From Streptomyces sp. NBC_00483 (lineage in GTDB: Bacteria > Actinomycetota > Actinomycetes > Streptomycetales > Streptomycetaceae), in assembly GCF_036013745.1 (NCBI RefSeq), contig NZ_CP107880.1, positions 2,976,001-3,040,000 of the forward strand: a stretch of 64,000 nt of DNA, given 5' to 3'. This document shows, in pieces, positions 8,405 through 17,703 of this stretch. Both the position numbers and the translations under genes were made by a program. The notes beneath the pieces are model-generated. The model saw nothing but the letters and a program-made list of their open reading frames with translations, searched no databases and was not told the origin of the DNA. Positions within the stretch are counted from its first letter, which is position 1. Every line of letters begins with the position of its first letter.

Positions 8405-9343
8405 TCAGGCGTCGCCTTCGCGTTCCGCCAGGAACTTCTCGAACTCCTGGCCGATCTCGTCCGCCGACGGGATGTCCAACGGCTCCGCCAGCATGTTGCC
8501 CCGCTGGTCAGCTCCCGCGGACGCGTCGTACTGGTGCTCAAGGCCCTGGACCAGGGAGACCAGCTCCTCGTCGCCCTCCTGCACCTGCCGGTCGATCTCC
8601 GTCTGCGTACGGTGCGCGTCCGTGCGCAGCCCGTGCGCGACGCCCGGCAGCACCATGCCGGTCGCTGCGGTGATCGCCTCCAGGACGGTCAGCGCGGCGT
8701 CCGGGTACGCGGAGCGGGCGATGTAGTGCGGGACGTGCGCGGCGACGCCGAGGACGTCGTACCCGGCCTCCATGAGGCGGTACTCGACGAGGGCCGCGGC
8801 GCTGCCCGGCACCTGCGCCTCGTCGAACGGGCTGGCGTGCCCCGGCACCAGGTCGGTGCGGTTGCCGTGCGGGGTGAGGCCGACGGGGCGGGTGTGCGGG
8901 ACGCCCATCGGGATCCCGTGGAAGTTCACCGCGAGGCGCACCCCGAGCCGCTCCGAGATCTGCCGCACCGCGGCCGCGAAACGCTCCCACTCGACGTCCG
9001 GCTCGGGCCCGGCGAGCAGCAGGAACGGCGCACCCGTCGCATCCTGCACGAGCCGCACCTCGAGCACCGGCACCTCGTACTCGGTCCACCGGTCGCGGCG
9101 GAACGTGAGCAGCGGGCGGCGGGCCCGGTAGTCCACGAGCCGGTCGTGGTCGAAGCGGGCCACCACCTGGTGCGGCAGCGAGTCGATGAGCCGCTCGACG
9201 ATCTGGTCGCCGGTCTCACCGGCGTCGATGTAACCGTCGAAGTGGTAGAGCATGACCAGTCCGGCCGACTCCTGGGCAAGCGCCATGTCCACGGCGGCGA
9301 GCCCCTTCGGCTCCCATGAATACAGTTCCTGCGGATCAAGCAC
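8405..9343 (-). CDS. PAC2 family protein
   Basis: 312 residues. It starts [11 protein letters not shown] and shows the PAC2 core: a [18 protein letters not shown] segment, [14 protein letters not shown], then [12 protein letters not shown] and [17 protein letters not shown]2 proteins include a eukaryotic proteasome-assembly chaperone and actinobacterial homologues, some linked with the mycobacterial proteasome/Pup pathway; a role as an assembly or quality-control chaperone is inferred only. I chose GTG 9343 because GAGGAGGAG lies about 7-9 bases upstream on the minus strand. Upstream in-frame codons lack such a site. Confidence 0.88.
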   Translation of the reverse strand: MLDPQELYSWEPKGLAAVDMALAQESAGLVMLYHFDGYIDAGETGDQIVERLIDSLPHQVVARFDHDRLVDYRARRPLLTFRRDRWTEYEVPVLEVRLVQDATGAPFLLLAGPEPDVEWERFAAAVRQISERLGVRLAVNFHGIPMGVPHTRPVGLTPHGNRTDLVPGHASPFDEAQVPGSAAALVEYRLMEAGYDVLGVAAHVPHYIARSAYPDAALTVLEAITAATGMVLPGVAHGLRTDAHRTQTEIDRQVQEGDEELVSLVQGLEHQYDASAGADQRGNMLAEPLDIPSADEIGQEFEKFLAEREGDA

Positions 9344-9387
9344 AGTGACCGCTCCTCCTCGTGTTCCACCACAAGAACGCACGGAAC

Positions 9388-9413
9388 GGGTGCGGGCATT
9401 CCCGCCCGCACCC
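9388..9413 (-). terminator. Terminator-like hairpin after the amine oxidase gene
   Basis: Perfect 10-bp stem GGGTGCGGGC / GCCCGCACCC with a 6-nt ATTCCC loop, 36 bp past the amine oxidase stop codon. There is no U-tract, as is usual for Streptomyces terminators. Confidence 0.65.
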
Positions 9414-9448
9414 ATTCTCAGCAGCCTCTTACGAACATAAGCAGCGCG

Positions 9449-11059
9449 TCAGTTGGCCATCACGCGCGCGTGCAGCTTGCCGACCGCCCGCCTGGCCGAG
9501 GTGAACGCCCCGTGCTGCCAGGCGTCCGTGTAGCTGAGCCAGTCGCCGGCGAAGTAGACGCGGCCCGTCGGTTCGTTGAGCGGCTTGTAGCGGGGGTCGT
9601 CGGGCCCGCCGGGGGTGTCGTGCCAGGCGGCCTCCAGGTGCGGGGTCTGCCGCCAGTGGTGCGAGAACGAGGTCGCCAGCTCGGTCCGGTACTTCTCGCC
9701 GTAGATCTTCACGCCCTGCGCGACGGCCCGCGCCTCGCGCGCCGCGGGGCTGAGCTTCGCGTACTTGTCGGCGTCGGTGTCGTAGTTGTAGTAGCCGATC
9801 ATGAGGCCGCGCTCGCCGTGGAACCCGTACGACGGGTGCCAGATGTGGCTGAGGTCCATATCGGTCTCGGTGATGCCGCCGTAGATCCGGTGGTCGGTCT
9901 CCCACCACCGGATCCGGTACTCCAGGCCGATCTTCCCCGCGGACTGCGGTGTGATGGCCTGCAGGGCGCTCTGCACGCCGGAGCCGAGGTTGTGCGGGAT
10001 CTTGGCGAGGATGTTGGGCGGCAGCGCGCCCACGCAGTAGTCCGCCTCGACGACCCGGGTCCGCCCACCCTGCGTATACGTGACGGAAACCCCGTCCCCC
10101 TTGTCCATGATCTTCGCGACGACGGCCCCGGTGCGTATCCGCTCCGCGCCGATCGCCTTCGTCAGCGCCTTCGGTATCTGATCCATCCCGCCGACCGGCT
10201 GGAACATCAACATGGCCTGGTCGTAGCCGAATTCGAAGGAGAAGTAGCGCCCGACCCCACTGGCGAACACGTCGGACGCGGACGGCACGTCCCCGAGGAC
10301 CGTGCCCGGCGTCCCGGTCGCGGCGGGCACGGTGGAGTACCCGCGCCGGTCGCACCCTTCGTAGGTGAGCTTGTCCCCCAGCGACCCGAAGTCCTTCAGG
10401 AACTCCACGAGCCGATCCTGATCGGCAGCGGTCAGCTCCTTGTCCAGCGCCCCCTTGCCGGAAGCCTTCGCGAGCAACTCACTCACATACCCATAGACGT
10501 CGGCCTTGGCGGTCCGATACCGCACGGGCTTCGCCATCCCGGCGCCCTCGTTGAAGAGATAAGCGTCAGCATTCGTGTTGGTGAACACCTCGATGGGCAC
10601 GCCGAGTTCACGACAGTAATCCAGGGTGACCATCCACTGCGGAAGTCTCGCCGGGCCCGCGTTCATGTACTGCCCGTCGCTGAACCGGGCGGTCTGCTTG
10701 TTCCCGTACGTGTCGACGGTCGAATCGCCGCCCCGCACCGTGAAGTTGCGGCCACCGGTCCGGCCCCTGGCCTCCAGGACCGTACAGTCGTAGCCGGCCT
10801 TGCCCAGCTCGTACGCGGTGGCGAGCCCGGCGATGCCGCCACCCACGATCACGACTTTCGCGGCGCCACGCCCGCTCAGCGAGAAGTCCCCCGACCGCGG
10901 CGCGCGATACGGCAGTTCACGCTGCGCCGCCTGCGCGGTGGGCGCGAGCCCGAGCGCCCCCATGGTGGCGAACATGGCCCCGGCACCCCCACTGACCCCC
11001 ACGCTCCGCAAAAACGCCCGCCGACTACTGCCACCGACCTTTGCCTGTGCTGCCGCCAC
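9449..11059 (-). CDS. Tat-exported flavin monoamine / L-amino acid oxidase
   Basis: 536-residue FAD enzyme. The N-terminus has a twin-arginine signal, SSRRAFLRSVG, then a hydrophobic segment and an AQA-type cleavage region near residue 45. The FAD-binding motif KVVIVGGGIAGLATAYELGKAGYDCTVLE is near residues 67-96 (Rossmann GxGxxG plus acidic end), followed by GRTGGRNF. The C-terminus has GRVYFAGDWLSYTDAWQHGA, which contacts the flavin. Family members oxidatively deaminate amines or L-amino acids, releasing H2O2 and ammonia, here outside the membrane. The GTG start at 11059 follows GGGGAG. No partner gene is adjacent and the substrate cannot be told. Confidence 0.88.
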   Translation of the reverse strand: MAAAQAKVGGSSRRAFLRSVGVSGGAGAMFATMGALGLAPTAQAAQRELPYRAPRSGDFSLSGRGAAKVVIVGGGIAGLATAYELGKAGYDCTVLEARGRTGGRNFTVRGGDSTVDTYGNKQTARFSDGQYMNAGPARLPQWMVTLDYCRELGVPIEVFTNTNADAYLFNEGAGMAKPVRYRTAKADVYGYVSELLAKASGKGALDKELTAADQDRLVEFLKDFGSLGDKLTYEGCDRRGYSTVPAATGTPGTVLGDVPSASDVFASGVGRYFSFEFGYDQAMLMFQPVGGMDQIPKALTKAIGAERIRTGAVVAKIMDKGDGVSVTYTQGGRTRVVEADYCVGALPPNILAKIPHNLGSGVQSALQAITPQSAGKIGLEYRIRWWETDHRIYGGITETDMDLSHIWHPSYGFHGERGLMIGYYNYDTDADKYAKLSPAAREARAVAQGVKIYGEKYRTELATSFSHHWRQTPHLEAAWHDTPGGPDDPRYKPLNEPTGRVYFAGDWLSYTDAWQHGAFTSARRAVGKLHARVMAN

Positions 11060-11179
11060 GATGCCCAGCTCCCCTCGGACCGCACTCGATCAAGAACGAC
11101 CCGGGGATCGTGTCAACGCCCTGTTACACCCCGCCCCCACCTCGTGTATCCGCCACGTTTCTCTTGAGCCAGGGGGCAG

Positions 11180-11262
11180 GTAGCCCAGGGGCGCGGGGAA
11201 CTGCGCGCGCAACCACGCCCTACGCCGCACAGCGGACAAGGCCCCCCTCTGTGGCCCAGGGC
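11180..11262. repeat. Dispersed Streptomyces intergenic repeat
   Basis: Between the amine oxidase and rpsA genes. Contains the string CAGGGGCGCGGGGAACTGCG followed by a CA-rich and GCAG-type tail. From memory, this core recurs in intergenic regions of many Streptomyces genomes. There is only one copy in this window, so assignment rests on recognition. No gene is seen in 11060-11331. Confidence 0.5.
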
Positions 11263-11264
11263 AC

Positions 11265-11305
11265 AAAAAAACGGTTGGGCCGCACCAAAAGGTGCGACCC
11301 AACCG
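11265..11305 (-). terminator. Rho-independent terminator of rpsA
   Basis: Minus-strand stem CGGTTGGGTCGCACC pairs with its complement across a TTTT loop, with a single G-U wobble in 15 pairs. Seven T residues follow directly. It lies 27 bp past the rpsA stop codon and is the most canonical intrinsic terminator in the window. Confidence 0.95.
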
Positions 11306-11331
11306 CTAACTACCTGCTAGCGCAGAGCGTT

Positions 11332-12855
11332 TCAGCTCTGGCCACCCGCCAGCTTCTCGCGAAGCGCGGCAAGCGCCTCGTCCGAGGCGAGCGCGCCGGA
11401 GTTGTCGGCCGTCTCCGAGGAGTACGAACCGCCGCCACCGCCGCCGCTGCCACCGGAGGCGGCCGGAGCCGCAGCACCGGCGGGAGCCGCAGCACCCTCG
11501 GCCTCGGCCTGAGCGTCGGCCTCGCGGGACTTGATGACCTGAGCCTGGTGCTGCTCGAAGCGCTGCTGCGCCTCGGCGTACTGGCCCTCCCAAGCCTCGC
11601 GCTGGGTGTCGAAGCCCTCGAGCCAGTCGTTGGTCTCGGGGTCGAAGCCCTCGGGGTAGATGTAGTTGCCCTGGTCGTCGTAGGACGCGGCCATGCCGTA
11701 CAGGGTCGGGTCGAACTCGACGACCGACGGGTCGGCGCCGAAGGCCTCGTTGGCCTGCTTCAGCGAGAGGCTGATGCGACGACGCTCGAGGTCGATGTCG
11801 ATGACCTTGACGAAGATCTCGTCGTTGACCTGGACGACCTGCTCCGGGATCTCCACGTGGCGCTCGGCCAGCTCGGAGATGTGGACCAGACCCTCGATGC
11901 CCTCGTCGACGCGGACGAACGCACCGAACGGAACCAGCTTCGTGACCTTGCCGGGAACGACCTGGCCGATCTGGTGCGTACGGGCGAACTGCTGCCACGG
12001 GTCTTCCTGCGTCGCCTTCAGCGACAGGGAGACACGCTCGCGGTCCATGTCGACGTCGAGGACCTCGACGGTGACTTCCTGGCCGACCTCGACAACCTCG
12101 GACGGGTGGTCGATGTGCTTCCAGGAGAGCTCGGAGACGTGGACGAGACCGTCGACGCCACCCAGGTCCACGAAGGCACCGAAGTTGACGATCGAGGAAA
12201 CGACGCCGGAGCGGACCTGACCCTTCTGCAGGGTGGTGAGGAACGTCTGGCGGACCTCGGACTGGGTCTGCTCGAGCCAGGCACGGCGGGACAGGACCAC
12301 GTTGTTGCGGTTCTTGTCCAGCTCGATGATCTTCGCCTCGAGCTCCTTGCCCACGTAAGGCTGAAGGTCGCGGACGCGGCGCATCTCGACGAGGGAGGCC
12401 GGCAGGAAGCCACGGAGGCCGATGTCGAGGATGAGACCACCCTTGACGACCTCGATGACGGTACCGGTGACGATCCCGTCCTCTTCCTTGATCTTCTCGA
12501 TCGTGCCCCAGGCGCGCTCGTACTGAGCACGCTTCTTGGACAGGATCAGACGGCCTTCCTTGTCCTCCTTCTGGAGAACCAGGGCCTCGATCTCGTCGCC
12601 GACGGCCACGACCTCGTTCGGGTCGACGTCGTGCTTGATCGAAAGCTCTCGGCTCGGGATGACACCTTCGGTCTTGTAACCGATGTCGAGGAGAACCTCG
12701 TCCCGGTCAACCTTGACGATGACGCCGTCGACGATGTCGCCATCGTTGAAGTACTTGATCGTCTCGTCGATGGCGGCGAGGAATGCTTCCTCGTTACCGA
12801 TGTCGTTGACCGCAACCTGCGGGGTGGTGGCGGTGGTCTCGGTGCTGCTCGTCAT
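11332..12855 (-). CDS. rpsA: 30S ribosomal protein S1
   Basis: 507-residue protein with four consecutive S1 (OB-fold) RNA-binding domains at about residues 37-108, 125-195, 208-280 and 293-365. Each carries the typical V-x-G-x-V...G-x-F/I-hydrophobic pattern (for example VVSSIVNFGAFVDLGGVDG). It helps recruit mRNA to the 30S subunit. A low-complexity tail rich in Ala and Gly (residues about 450-495) is typical of actinobacterial S1. Only four domains are present, against six in E. coli. The start was set at the ATG beginning MTSSTETT, which has GGAG 11 bases upstream, because a longer frame has no homology. Transcription starts from the promoter at 13065-13093 and ends at the terminator at 11265-11305. 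Confidence 0.97.
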   Translation of the reverse strand: MTSSTETTATTPQVAVNDIGNEEAFLAAIDETIKYFNDGDIVDGVIVKVDRDEVLLDIGYKTEGVIPSRELSIKHDVDPNEVVAVGDEIEALVLQKEDKEGRLILSKKRAQYERAWGTIEKIKEEDGIVTGTVIEVVKGGLILDIGLRGFLPASLVEMRRVRDLQPYVGKELEAKIIELDKNRNNVVLSRRAWLEQTQSEVRQTFLTTLQKGQVRSGVVSSIVNFGAFVDLGGVDGLVHVSELSWKHIDHPSEVVEVGQEVTVEVLDVDMDRERVSLSLKATQEDPWQQFARTHQIGQVVPGKVTKLVPFGAFVRVDEGIEGLVHISELAERHVEIPEQVVQVNDEIFVKVIDIDLERRRISLSLKQANEAFGADPSVVEFDPTLYGMAASYDDQGNYIYPEGFDPETNDWLEGFDTQREAWEGQYAEAQQRFEQHQAQVIKSREADAQAEAEGAAAPAGAAAPAASGGSGGGGGGSYSSETADNSGALASDEALAALREKLAGGQS

Positions 12856-13218
12856 GTGGGAAAGGGCTCCGGCGGACATTGAAAGTCGGGGGGTACTGCT
12901 ACGCCGGGAGCCCGTTTCGCTCTGAAGAAGCCAGACAGCCTTGGAAGCGCCGAATCCGGAGCTCCGTGAGGAAACCGGTGGCGCCTCGACAACCGAGGGG
13001 ACATGCAACAGATGCGAGCACAGCCTGCTATGTCCGAGGTGCGCAGGCCCGCAGCGCAACTTGTAGCATACGGGGGCAGCCGGACAGGGTCAATGCGCGA
13101 AGGCGCACACCCGGGGCGGATCGCCGCATACCCGGCACAAAACCTGTCTCACAAGGCCACTGGCATCGCAGAGCGGCACATTATTACGAGGGAGCCGATC
13201 ATCCAAGAGTCCGGACCA
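12856..13218. other. Divergent intergenic region: rpsA leader and promoter, methyltransferase upstream region
   Basis: 363 bp without a gene. On the minus strand it holds the rpsA promoter (13065-13093) and a 5' leader of about 200 nt before the rpsA ATG, long enough for structured autoregulation by S1. On the plus strand I see no convincing -35/-10 pair for the methyltransferase. Confidence 0.6.
13065..13093 (-). promoter_or_regulatory. HrdB/sigma-70-type promoter of rpsA
   Basis: The minus strand reads TTGACC, 17 bp, TATGCT, close to the TTGACA-17-TATAAT consensus. The implied start near 13058 gives a leader of about 200 nt to the rpsA ATG. Confidence 0.8.
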
Positions 13219-14049
13219 ATGGAAGCGCACGACTCCCCCTCGACGGTCGACGACGACTCGACGGCGACCCGGCGGGACGCGGACACCACGGAGAGCTCGC
13301 GGGCCAACCGCGGCTGGTGGGACAGGAACGCGGACGACTACCAGGTGGAGCACGGCACGTTCCTCGGCGACGACCGTTTCGTGTGGTGCCCCGAGGGGCT
13401 CGACGAGATGGAGGCCGAGCTGCTCGGCCCGCTCGACGACCTCGCGGGCAAGGACGTCCTGGAGATCGGGGCGGGCGCCGCGCAGTGCTCGCGCTGGCTG
13501 CTCGCCCAGGGCGCGCGCCCCGTCGCCCTCGACCTCTCGCACCGCCAGCTCCAGCACGCCCTGCGCATCGACGGCGGCAAGGTGCCGCTCGTGGAGGCGG
13601 ACGCCGGGGTGCTCCCCTTCAAGGACGGCTCCTTCGACCTGGCCTGCTCCGCGTACGGGGCGCTCCCCTTCATCGCGGACCAGGTGCAGGTGATGCGCGA
13701 GGTGCACCGCGTGCTGCGGCCCGGCGGGCGGTTCGTCTTCTCCGTCACGCACCCGATCCGCTGGGCGTTCCCCGACGAGCCGGGCCCCGAGGGCCTGTCC
13801 GTCGCCGCCTCGTACTTCGACCGCACTCCTTATGTGGAGCAGGACGAGGAGGGGCGGGCCGTGTACGTCGAGCACCACCGGACCATCGGGGACCGGGTGC
13901 GGGACGTGGTGGCGGGCGGCTTCCGGCTCGTCGACCTCGTGGAGCCGGAGTGGCCCGAGTGGAACACACAGGAGTGGGGCGGCTGGTCGCCGCTGCGCGG
14001 GAACCTGATCCCGGGAACGTCGATCTTCGTGTGTGAGCGAAGCGAGTAG
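13219..14049 (+). CDS. Class I SAM-dependent methyltransferase
   Basis: 276-residue protein. After an acidic, Ser/Thr-rich N-terminus comes SSRANRGWWDRNADDYQ, then SAM motif I DVLEIGAGAAQCSRWL (about residues 80-95), VALDLSHRQLQHA, the post-motif LPFKDGSFDLACSAYGALPF and HRVLRPGGRFVFSVTHP. This is the methyltransferase-11 (UbiE-like) type. The gene sits opposite rpsA, an arrangement I recall from other Streptomyces. Its substrate is unknown. The ATG at 13219 was chosen for homology to the MEAHDSPS-type start; its ribosome-binding site is weak (GAG). Confidence 0.85.
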   Translation: MEAHDSPSTVDDDSTATRRDADTTESSRANRGWWDRNADDYQVEHGTFLGDDRFVWCPEGLDEMEAELLGPLDDLAGKDVLEIGAGAAQCSRWLLAQGARPVALDLSHRQLQHALRIDGGKVPLVEADAGVLPFKDGSFDLACSAYGALPFIADQVQVMREVHRVLRPGGRFVFSVTHPIRWAFPDEPGPEGLSVAASYFDRTPYVEQDEEGRAVYVEHHRTIGDRVRDVVAGGFRLVDLVEPEWPEWNTQEWGGWSPLRGNLIPGTSIFVCERSE

Positions 14050-14059
14050 CGAGTAGGGG

Positions 14060-14086
14060 TCGCCCCCGGCCGGAGGCTGGGGGCGA
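14060..14086. terminator. GC-rich hairpin between methyltransferase and hrpB
   Basis: Perfect 8-bp stem TCGCCCCC / GGGGGCGA around an 11-nt loop, filling most of the 47-bp gap. It resembles other dispersed palindromes and may act as a terminator or attenuator ahead of hrpB. Confidence 0.45.
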
Positions 14087-14096
14087 GACTGAGGGG

Positions 14097-16670
14097 GTGA
14101 CCGCTCCCTCCTCCCCCTCTTCTGTTCGTGACGAGGCGCTGCAAGCCCTCCCCGTACGGTCCGCGCTGCCCGCGCTGACGTCCGCGCTCGACGCGGACGG
14201 GGCCGCGGTGCTCGTGGCGCCACCCGGCACCGGCAAGACGACCCTCGTACCGCTGGTGCTGGCCGGGCTGCTCGACGAGGACGCTCCCGTACGTCGTGTG
14301 GTGGTCGCCGAGCCGCGGCGGATCGCGGCCCGGGCGGCGGCGCGGCGGATGGCGTGGCTGCTCGGCGAGAAGGTCGGGGAGCGGATCGGCTACACGGTGC
14401 GCGGCGAGCGCGTCGTCGGGCCGCGCACCCGCGTCGAGGTGGTCACGACGGGTGTACTGCTGCAACGGCTGCAACGGGACCAGGAGTTGAGCGGCGTCGA
14501 TGCCGTGATGCTCGACGAGGTGCACGAGCGGCACCTCGACGCGGACACCGTGGCCGCCTTTCTGTGGGACGTACGCGAGGCGCTGCGGCCGGAGCTGAAG
14601 CTGGTCGCGGCGTCCGCGACCACGGACGCCGAGGGGTGGGCCTCGCTGCTCGGGGGCGCCCCGGTCGTCGAGGCCGAGGGCGTCTCGTACCCGGTGGACG
14701 TGGTGTGGGCGCCGCCCGCGCGTCCGGTGCGGCCGCCGCACGGGATGCGGGTGGATCCGGCACTGCTCACGCATGTGGCGTCCGTGGTGCGGCGTGCGCT
14801 CGCCGAGCGGGACGGCGACGTGCTGTGTTTTCTGCCGGGCGTCGGGGAGATCGCGCGGGTGGCCGGGCAGTTGGGCGCCCTGGGCGAGGTGGACGTGCTG
14901 CAGGTGCACGGGCGGGCGCCGGCCGCCGTGCAGGACGCGGTGCTGTCGGCGGGTGCGCGGCGGCGGGTCGTGCTCGCCACGGCCGTCGCGGAGTCGTCGT
15001 TGACCGTGCCGGGGGTGCGGGTCGTCGTGGACGCGGGGCTCGCGCGGGAGCCGCGGGTGGACCACGCGCGCGGGTTGAGCGCGCTGACGACCGTACGGGC
15101 TTCCCGTGCGGCCGGGACACAGCGGGCGGGACGGGCCGGGCGTGAGGCGCCGGGTGTGGTGTACCGGTGCTGGGAGGAGGCGGAGGACGGGCGTCTTCCC
15201 CGCTTCCCCTCCCCCGAGATCAAGGTGGCGGACCTGACGGCGTTCGCGCTTCAAGTGGCGTGCTGGGGCGACCCGGACGCGTCGGGGCTCGCGCTGCTCG
15301 ACGCGCCTCCCGGCGGGGCGATGGCGGCGGCGCGGGCCACTCTGGCCGTGGTGGGTGCGGTCGAGGGGGAATCCGGGCGAGCCACCGAGCGGGGTGGGCG
15401 GTTGGCTCGGCTCGGGGTGCATCCGCGGCTGGGGCGTGCCCTTGTAGACGCGGCTCCCGTGGTGGGCGCGCAGCGGGCGGCCGAGGTGGTCGCGCTGCTG
15501 AGCGAGGAGCCGCCGCGGGAGTACGGGGACGATCTTGGCGGGGCGTTGCGGGCCGCTCGGCGGGGACGGGACGCGTATGCCGGGCGGTGGGCGCGTGAGG
15601 TTCGACGGCTGGCCCGTCTGGTCTCGGAGTCCGCGCCTTCGGCGCGGGAGACGCCCCACCCACCCACGCGAAACGCCGCACCGGAAGGTTCCAGTAGCGA
15701 CGATCACGTCGCCGGAGTCGTCGCCGCGCTCGCCTTTCCCGAGCGGGTTGCCCGGCGCGTCGGCGGCTCGTTCCTCATGGTTTCCGGGACCCGCGCCGAC
15801 GTCCCCGACGGGTCCGCTCTGCGGGACGCCGAGTGGGTGGCCGTCGCCGTCGCCGACCGACCCGTGGGGGCCGGGCACGCGCGCGTGCGGCTCGGCGCGG
15901 TCGTGGACGAGGAGGTCGCCCGAAGGGCCGCCGCGTCACTGCTGCACAAGGGCGACGAAGTGGCGTGGGCGGGCGGCGAGTTGGTGGCCCGGCACGTCAC
16001 CCGGCTCGGCGCCGTCGAACTCGCCGTACGGCCGCTCAAGAACCCCGCCCCCGGCCTCGTACGGGGCGCTCTGCTCGAAGGGTTGCGGCGCGAAGGGCTC
16101 GGGCTGCTGCGGTGGAGCAGGGACGCCGTGGCGCTGCGGGAGCGGTTGGCGTTTCTGCGGCGGCACGTCGGGGAGCCGTGGCCGGACGTGAGCGACGATG
16201 CGCTGCACGCGCGCGTGGACGAGTGGCTGGAGCCGGAGTTGAGCGCGGCGCGGCGCCGGGCGGACCTCGGGCGGATCGACGCCGGGGAGGCGCTGCGGCG
16301 GCTGCTGCCGTGGGCGGGCGGCCATGCGGCGCGCCTGGACGAACTGGCGCCGGAGCGCCTCGGGGTGCCCAGCGGCTCGCGGGTGCGGCTCGACTACTCC
16401 GATCCCGAACAGCCGGTACTGGCGGTGAAGTTGCAGGAGATGTTCGGGCTGCGGGAGACACCGCGGGTGGCCGGGGTCCCCGTGCTCGTACACCTGTTGT
16501 CGCCGGCCGGGCGGCCCGCCGCCGTCACCGCGGACCTGGCCTCGTTCTGGGGCGACGGCTACCGCTCCGTGCGGGCCGATCTGCGCGGCCGCTACCCCAA
16601 GCATCCGTGGCCGGAGGACCCGGCGGCGGCCGAGCCCACGCGGCACACGAACGCCCGCCTCAGACGCTGA
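14097..16670 (+). CDS. hrpB: ATP-dependent RNA helicase HrpB (DEAH family)
   Basis: 857-residue DExH helicase. Walker A APPGTGKTT is at about 41-49, then VVVAEPRRIAARAAARR (motif Ia), the DEVH box at D140-H143, SATTD (motif III), and in domain 2 GVRVVVDAGLAREPRVD and QRAGRAGRE (motif VI). The HrpB-specific C-terminal domain follows, with SGSRVRLDY and MFGLRETPR near the end. HrpB proteins are dispensable helicases of uncertain RNA substrate. The GTG at 14097 lies too close to its GAGG, so a slightly downstream start is possible. Its 3' end overlaps the convergent DUF3068 gene by 11 bp. Confidence 0.93.
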   Translation: MTAPSSPSSVRDEALQALPVRSALPALTSALDADGAAVLVAPPGTGKTTLVPLVLAGLLDEDAPVRRVVVAEPRRIAARAAARRMAWLLGEKVGERIGYTVRGERVVGPRTRVEVVTTGVLLQRLQRDQELSGVDAVMLDEVHERHLDADTVAAFLWDVREALRPELKLVAASATTDAEGWASLLGGAPVVEAEGVSYPVDVVWAPPARPVRPPHGMRVDPALLTHVASVVRRALAERDGDVLCFLPGVGEIARVAGQLGALGEVDVLQVHGRAPAAVQDAVLSAGARRRVVLATAVAESSLTVPGVRVVVDAGLAREPRVDHARGLSALTTVRASRAAGTQRAGRAGREAPGVVYRCWEEAEDGRLPRFPSPEIKVADLTAFALQVACWGDPDASGLALLDAPPGGAMAAARATLAVVGAVEGESGRATERGGRLARLGVHPRLGRALVDAAPVVGAQRAAEVVALLSEEPPREYGDDLGGALRAARRGRDAYAGRWAREVRRLARLVSESAPSARETPHPPTRNAAPEGSSSDDHVAGVVAALAFPERVARRVGGSFLMVSGTRADVPDGSALRDAEWVAVAVADRPVGAGHARVRLGAVVDEEVARRAAASLLHKGDEVAWAGGELVARHVTRLGAVELAVRPLKNPAPGLVRGALLEGLRREGLGLLRWSRDAVALRERLAFLRRHVGEPWPDVSDDALHARVDEWLEPELSAARRRADLGRIDAGEALRRLLPWAGGHAARLDELAPERLGVPSGSRVRLDYSDPEQPVLAVKLQEMFGLRETPRVAGVPVLVHLLSPAGRPAAVTADLASFWGDGYRSVRADLRGRYPKHPWPEDPAAAEPTRHTNARLRR

Positions 16671-17664
16671 CCGGGTCGGGCTCCGGCTCGGTCACCGGCG
16701 CGTCTTCCGGCTCGCCGGGGCGCCGGCTGCGCGCCTCCAGCCACAGCGACAGCGCGAGCAGCACCACGCCGAGGGTGAGGAAGCCCCACGGCAGGTAGGA
16801 CGTGAGCAGGAGGACGAGGACGCGCTGGGACTTGACCAGGTCGACCGTCGACTCGGTGAAGTCGGGGCGCATCTTGACGTGGCCGGCAAACGCGGTGATC
16901 TTCTTGTCGGGGTCGCTCGCGAGCAGCGTGCCGCCGCGCATCTCCTCCTTGTGGATCTCCTCCCCGTACACGGGGGCGCCGGTCGTCGGGTCGACCCAGA
17001 ACTTGCGGACCGTCGTGTAGTACATCTTGGTGCCGGTCTTGGCGACGGACTCCGGGGTGATGCCCTTGACGGGGAGCTTCTTGGGGAAGGGGACCTTTGT
17101 CCACGGGATCGTCTGCTCGAAGTAGTAGACGTCCAGGCCGTGGAACTTCTGGGTGCCCTTGTAGTGGATGGGGCGGGTGACGCGGGCGCGCGCGTCGAAG
17201 TACTCGTAGTCGCGCCGCTCCGTCAGGAAGGGCCACTTGAACTCGATGCCCTCGCGCCTGACCGCGTCGCCGTCGACCGATTCGCCCTTGGCGTGCACGG
17301 GCGCCGAGCTGTGGGCGTCGAAGATGTAGCGCTCGGGGATCTGGGAGACCATCTTGCCGTCGGGCCCCACTACGTAGGTGAGGCCGTCCCAGACGACGAC
17401 ATCGCGCCCGGCGGACTCCTCCACCTTGTTCGACGCCTCGACGTTGCCCTTGAGGGTCTGCACGATGCTGAGCTTGGGGACCTTCTTCTCCTTCATGGTC
17501 CCGTAGTCGACGAGGGTCGCGTTCTTCGCCTCCAGGACCATCGTCTGGTACTGGCTCGGCGGGATCTTCGCGAGGCGCGGGAACGCGTACCAGCGCATCA
17601 GCGGGGACATCGCCGTGAAGAACACGGCGAAGGCGAGCAGGATCAGGCTGGCCTTGCGGCGCAT
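16660..17664 (-). CDS. DUF3068 (PorA-like) membrane-anchored protein
   Basis: 334 residues. One N-terminal helix (about 6-24) leads into a large extracytoplasmic beta-rich domain, with a second helix near residues 280-305 and a short acidic cytoplasmic tail. Motifs such as RYIFDAHSSAPVHAKGESVDGD and YEYFDARARVTRPIHYKGT are typical of DUF3068, sometimes labelled porin PorA family in actinobacteria. No enzymatic residues are evident. The ATG at 17664 is preceded by GAGGAGG ten bases upstream. It lies 39 bp after the SPW_0924 peptide gene on the same strand and overlaps the end of hrpB by 11 bp. Confidence 0.82.
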   Translation of the reverse strand: MRRKASLILLAFAVFFTAMSPLMRWYAFPRLAKIPPSQYQTMVLEAKNATLVDYGTMKEKKVPKLSIVQTLKGNVEASNKVEESAGRDVVVWDGLTYVVGPDGKMVSQIPERYIFDAHSSAPVHAKGESVDGDAVRREGIEFKWPFLTERRDYEYFDARARVTRPIHYKGTQKFHGLDVYYFEQTIPWTKVPFPKKLPVKGITPESVAKTGTKMYYTTVRKFWVDPTTGAPVYGEEIHKEEMRGGTLLASDPDKKITAFAGHVKMRPDFTESTVDLVKSQRVLVLLLTSYLPWGFLTLGVVLLALSLWLEARSRRPGEPEDAPVTEPEPDPVSV

Positions 17665-17703
17665 CGCGGCGGCCCTCCTCAACTACGGTCGTGGCACGGG
17701 CTC

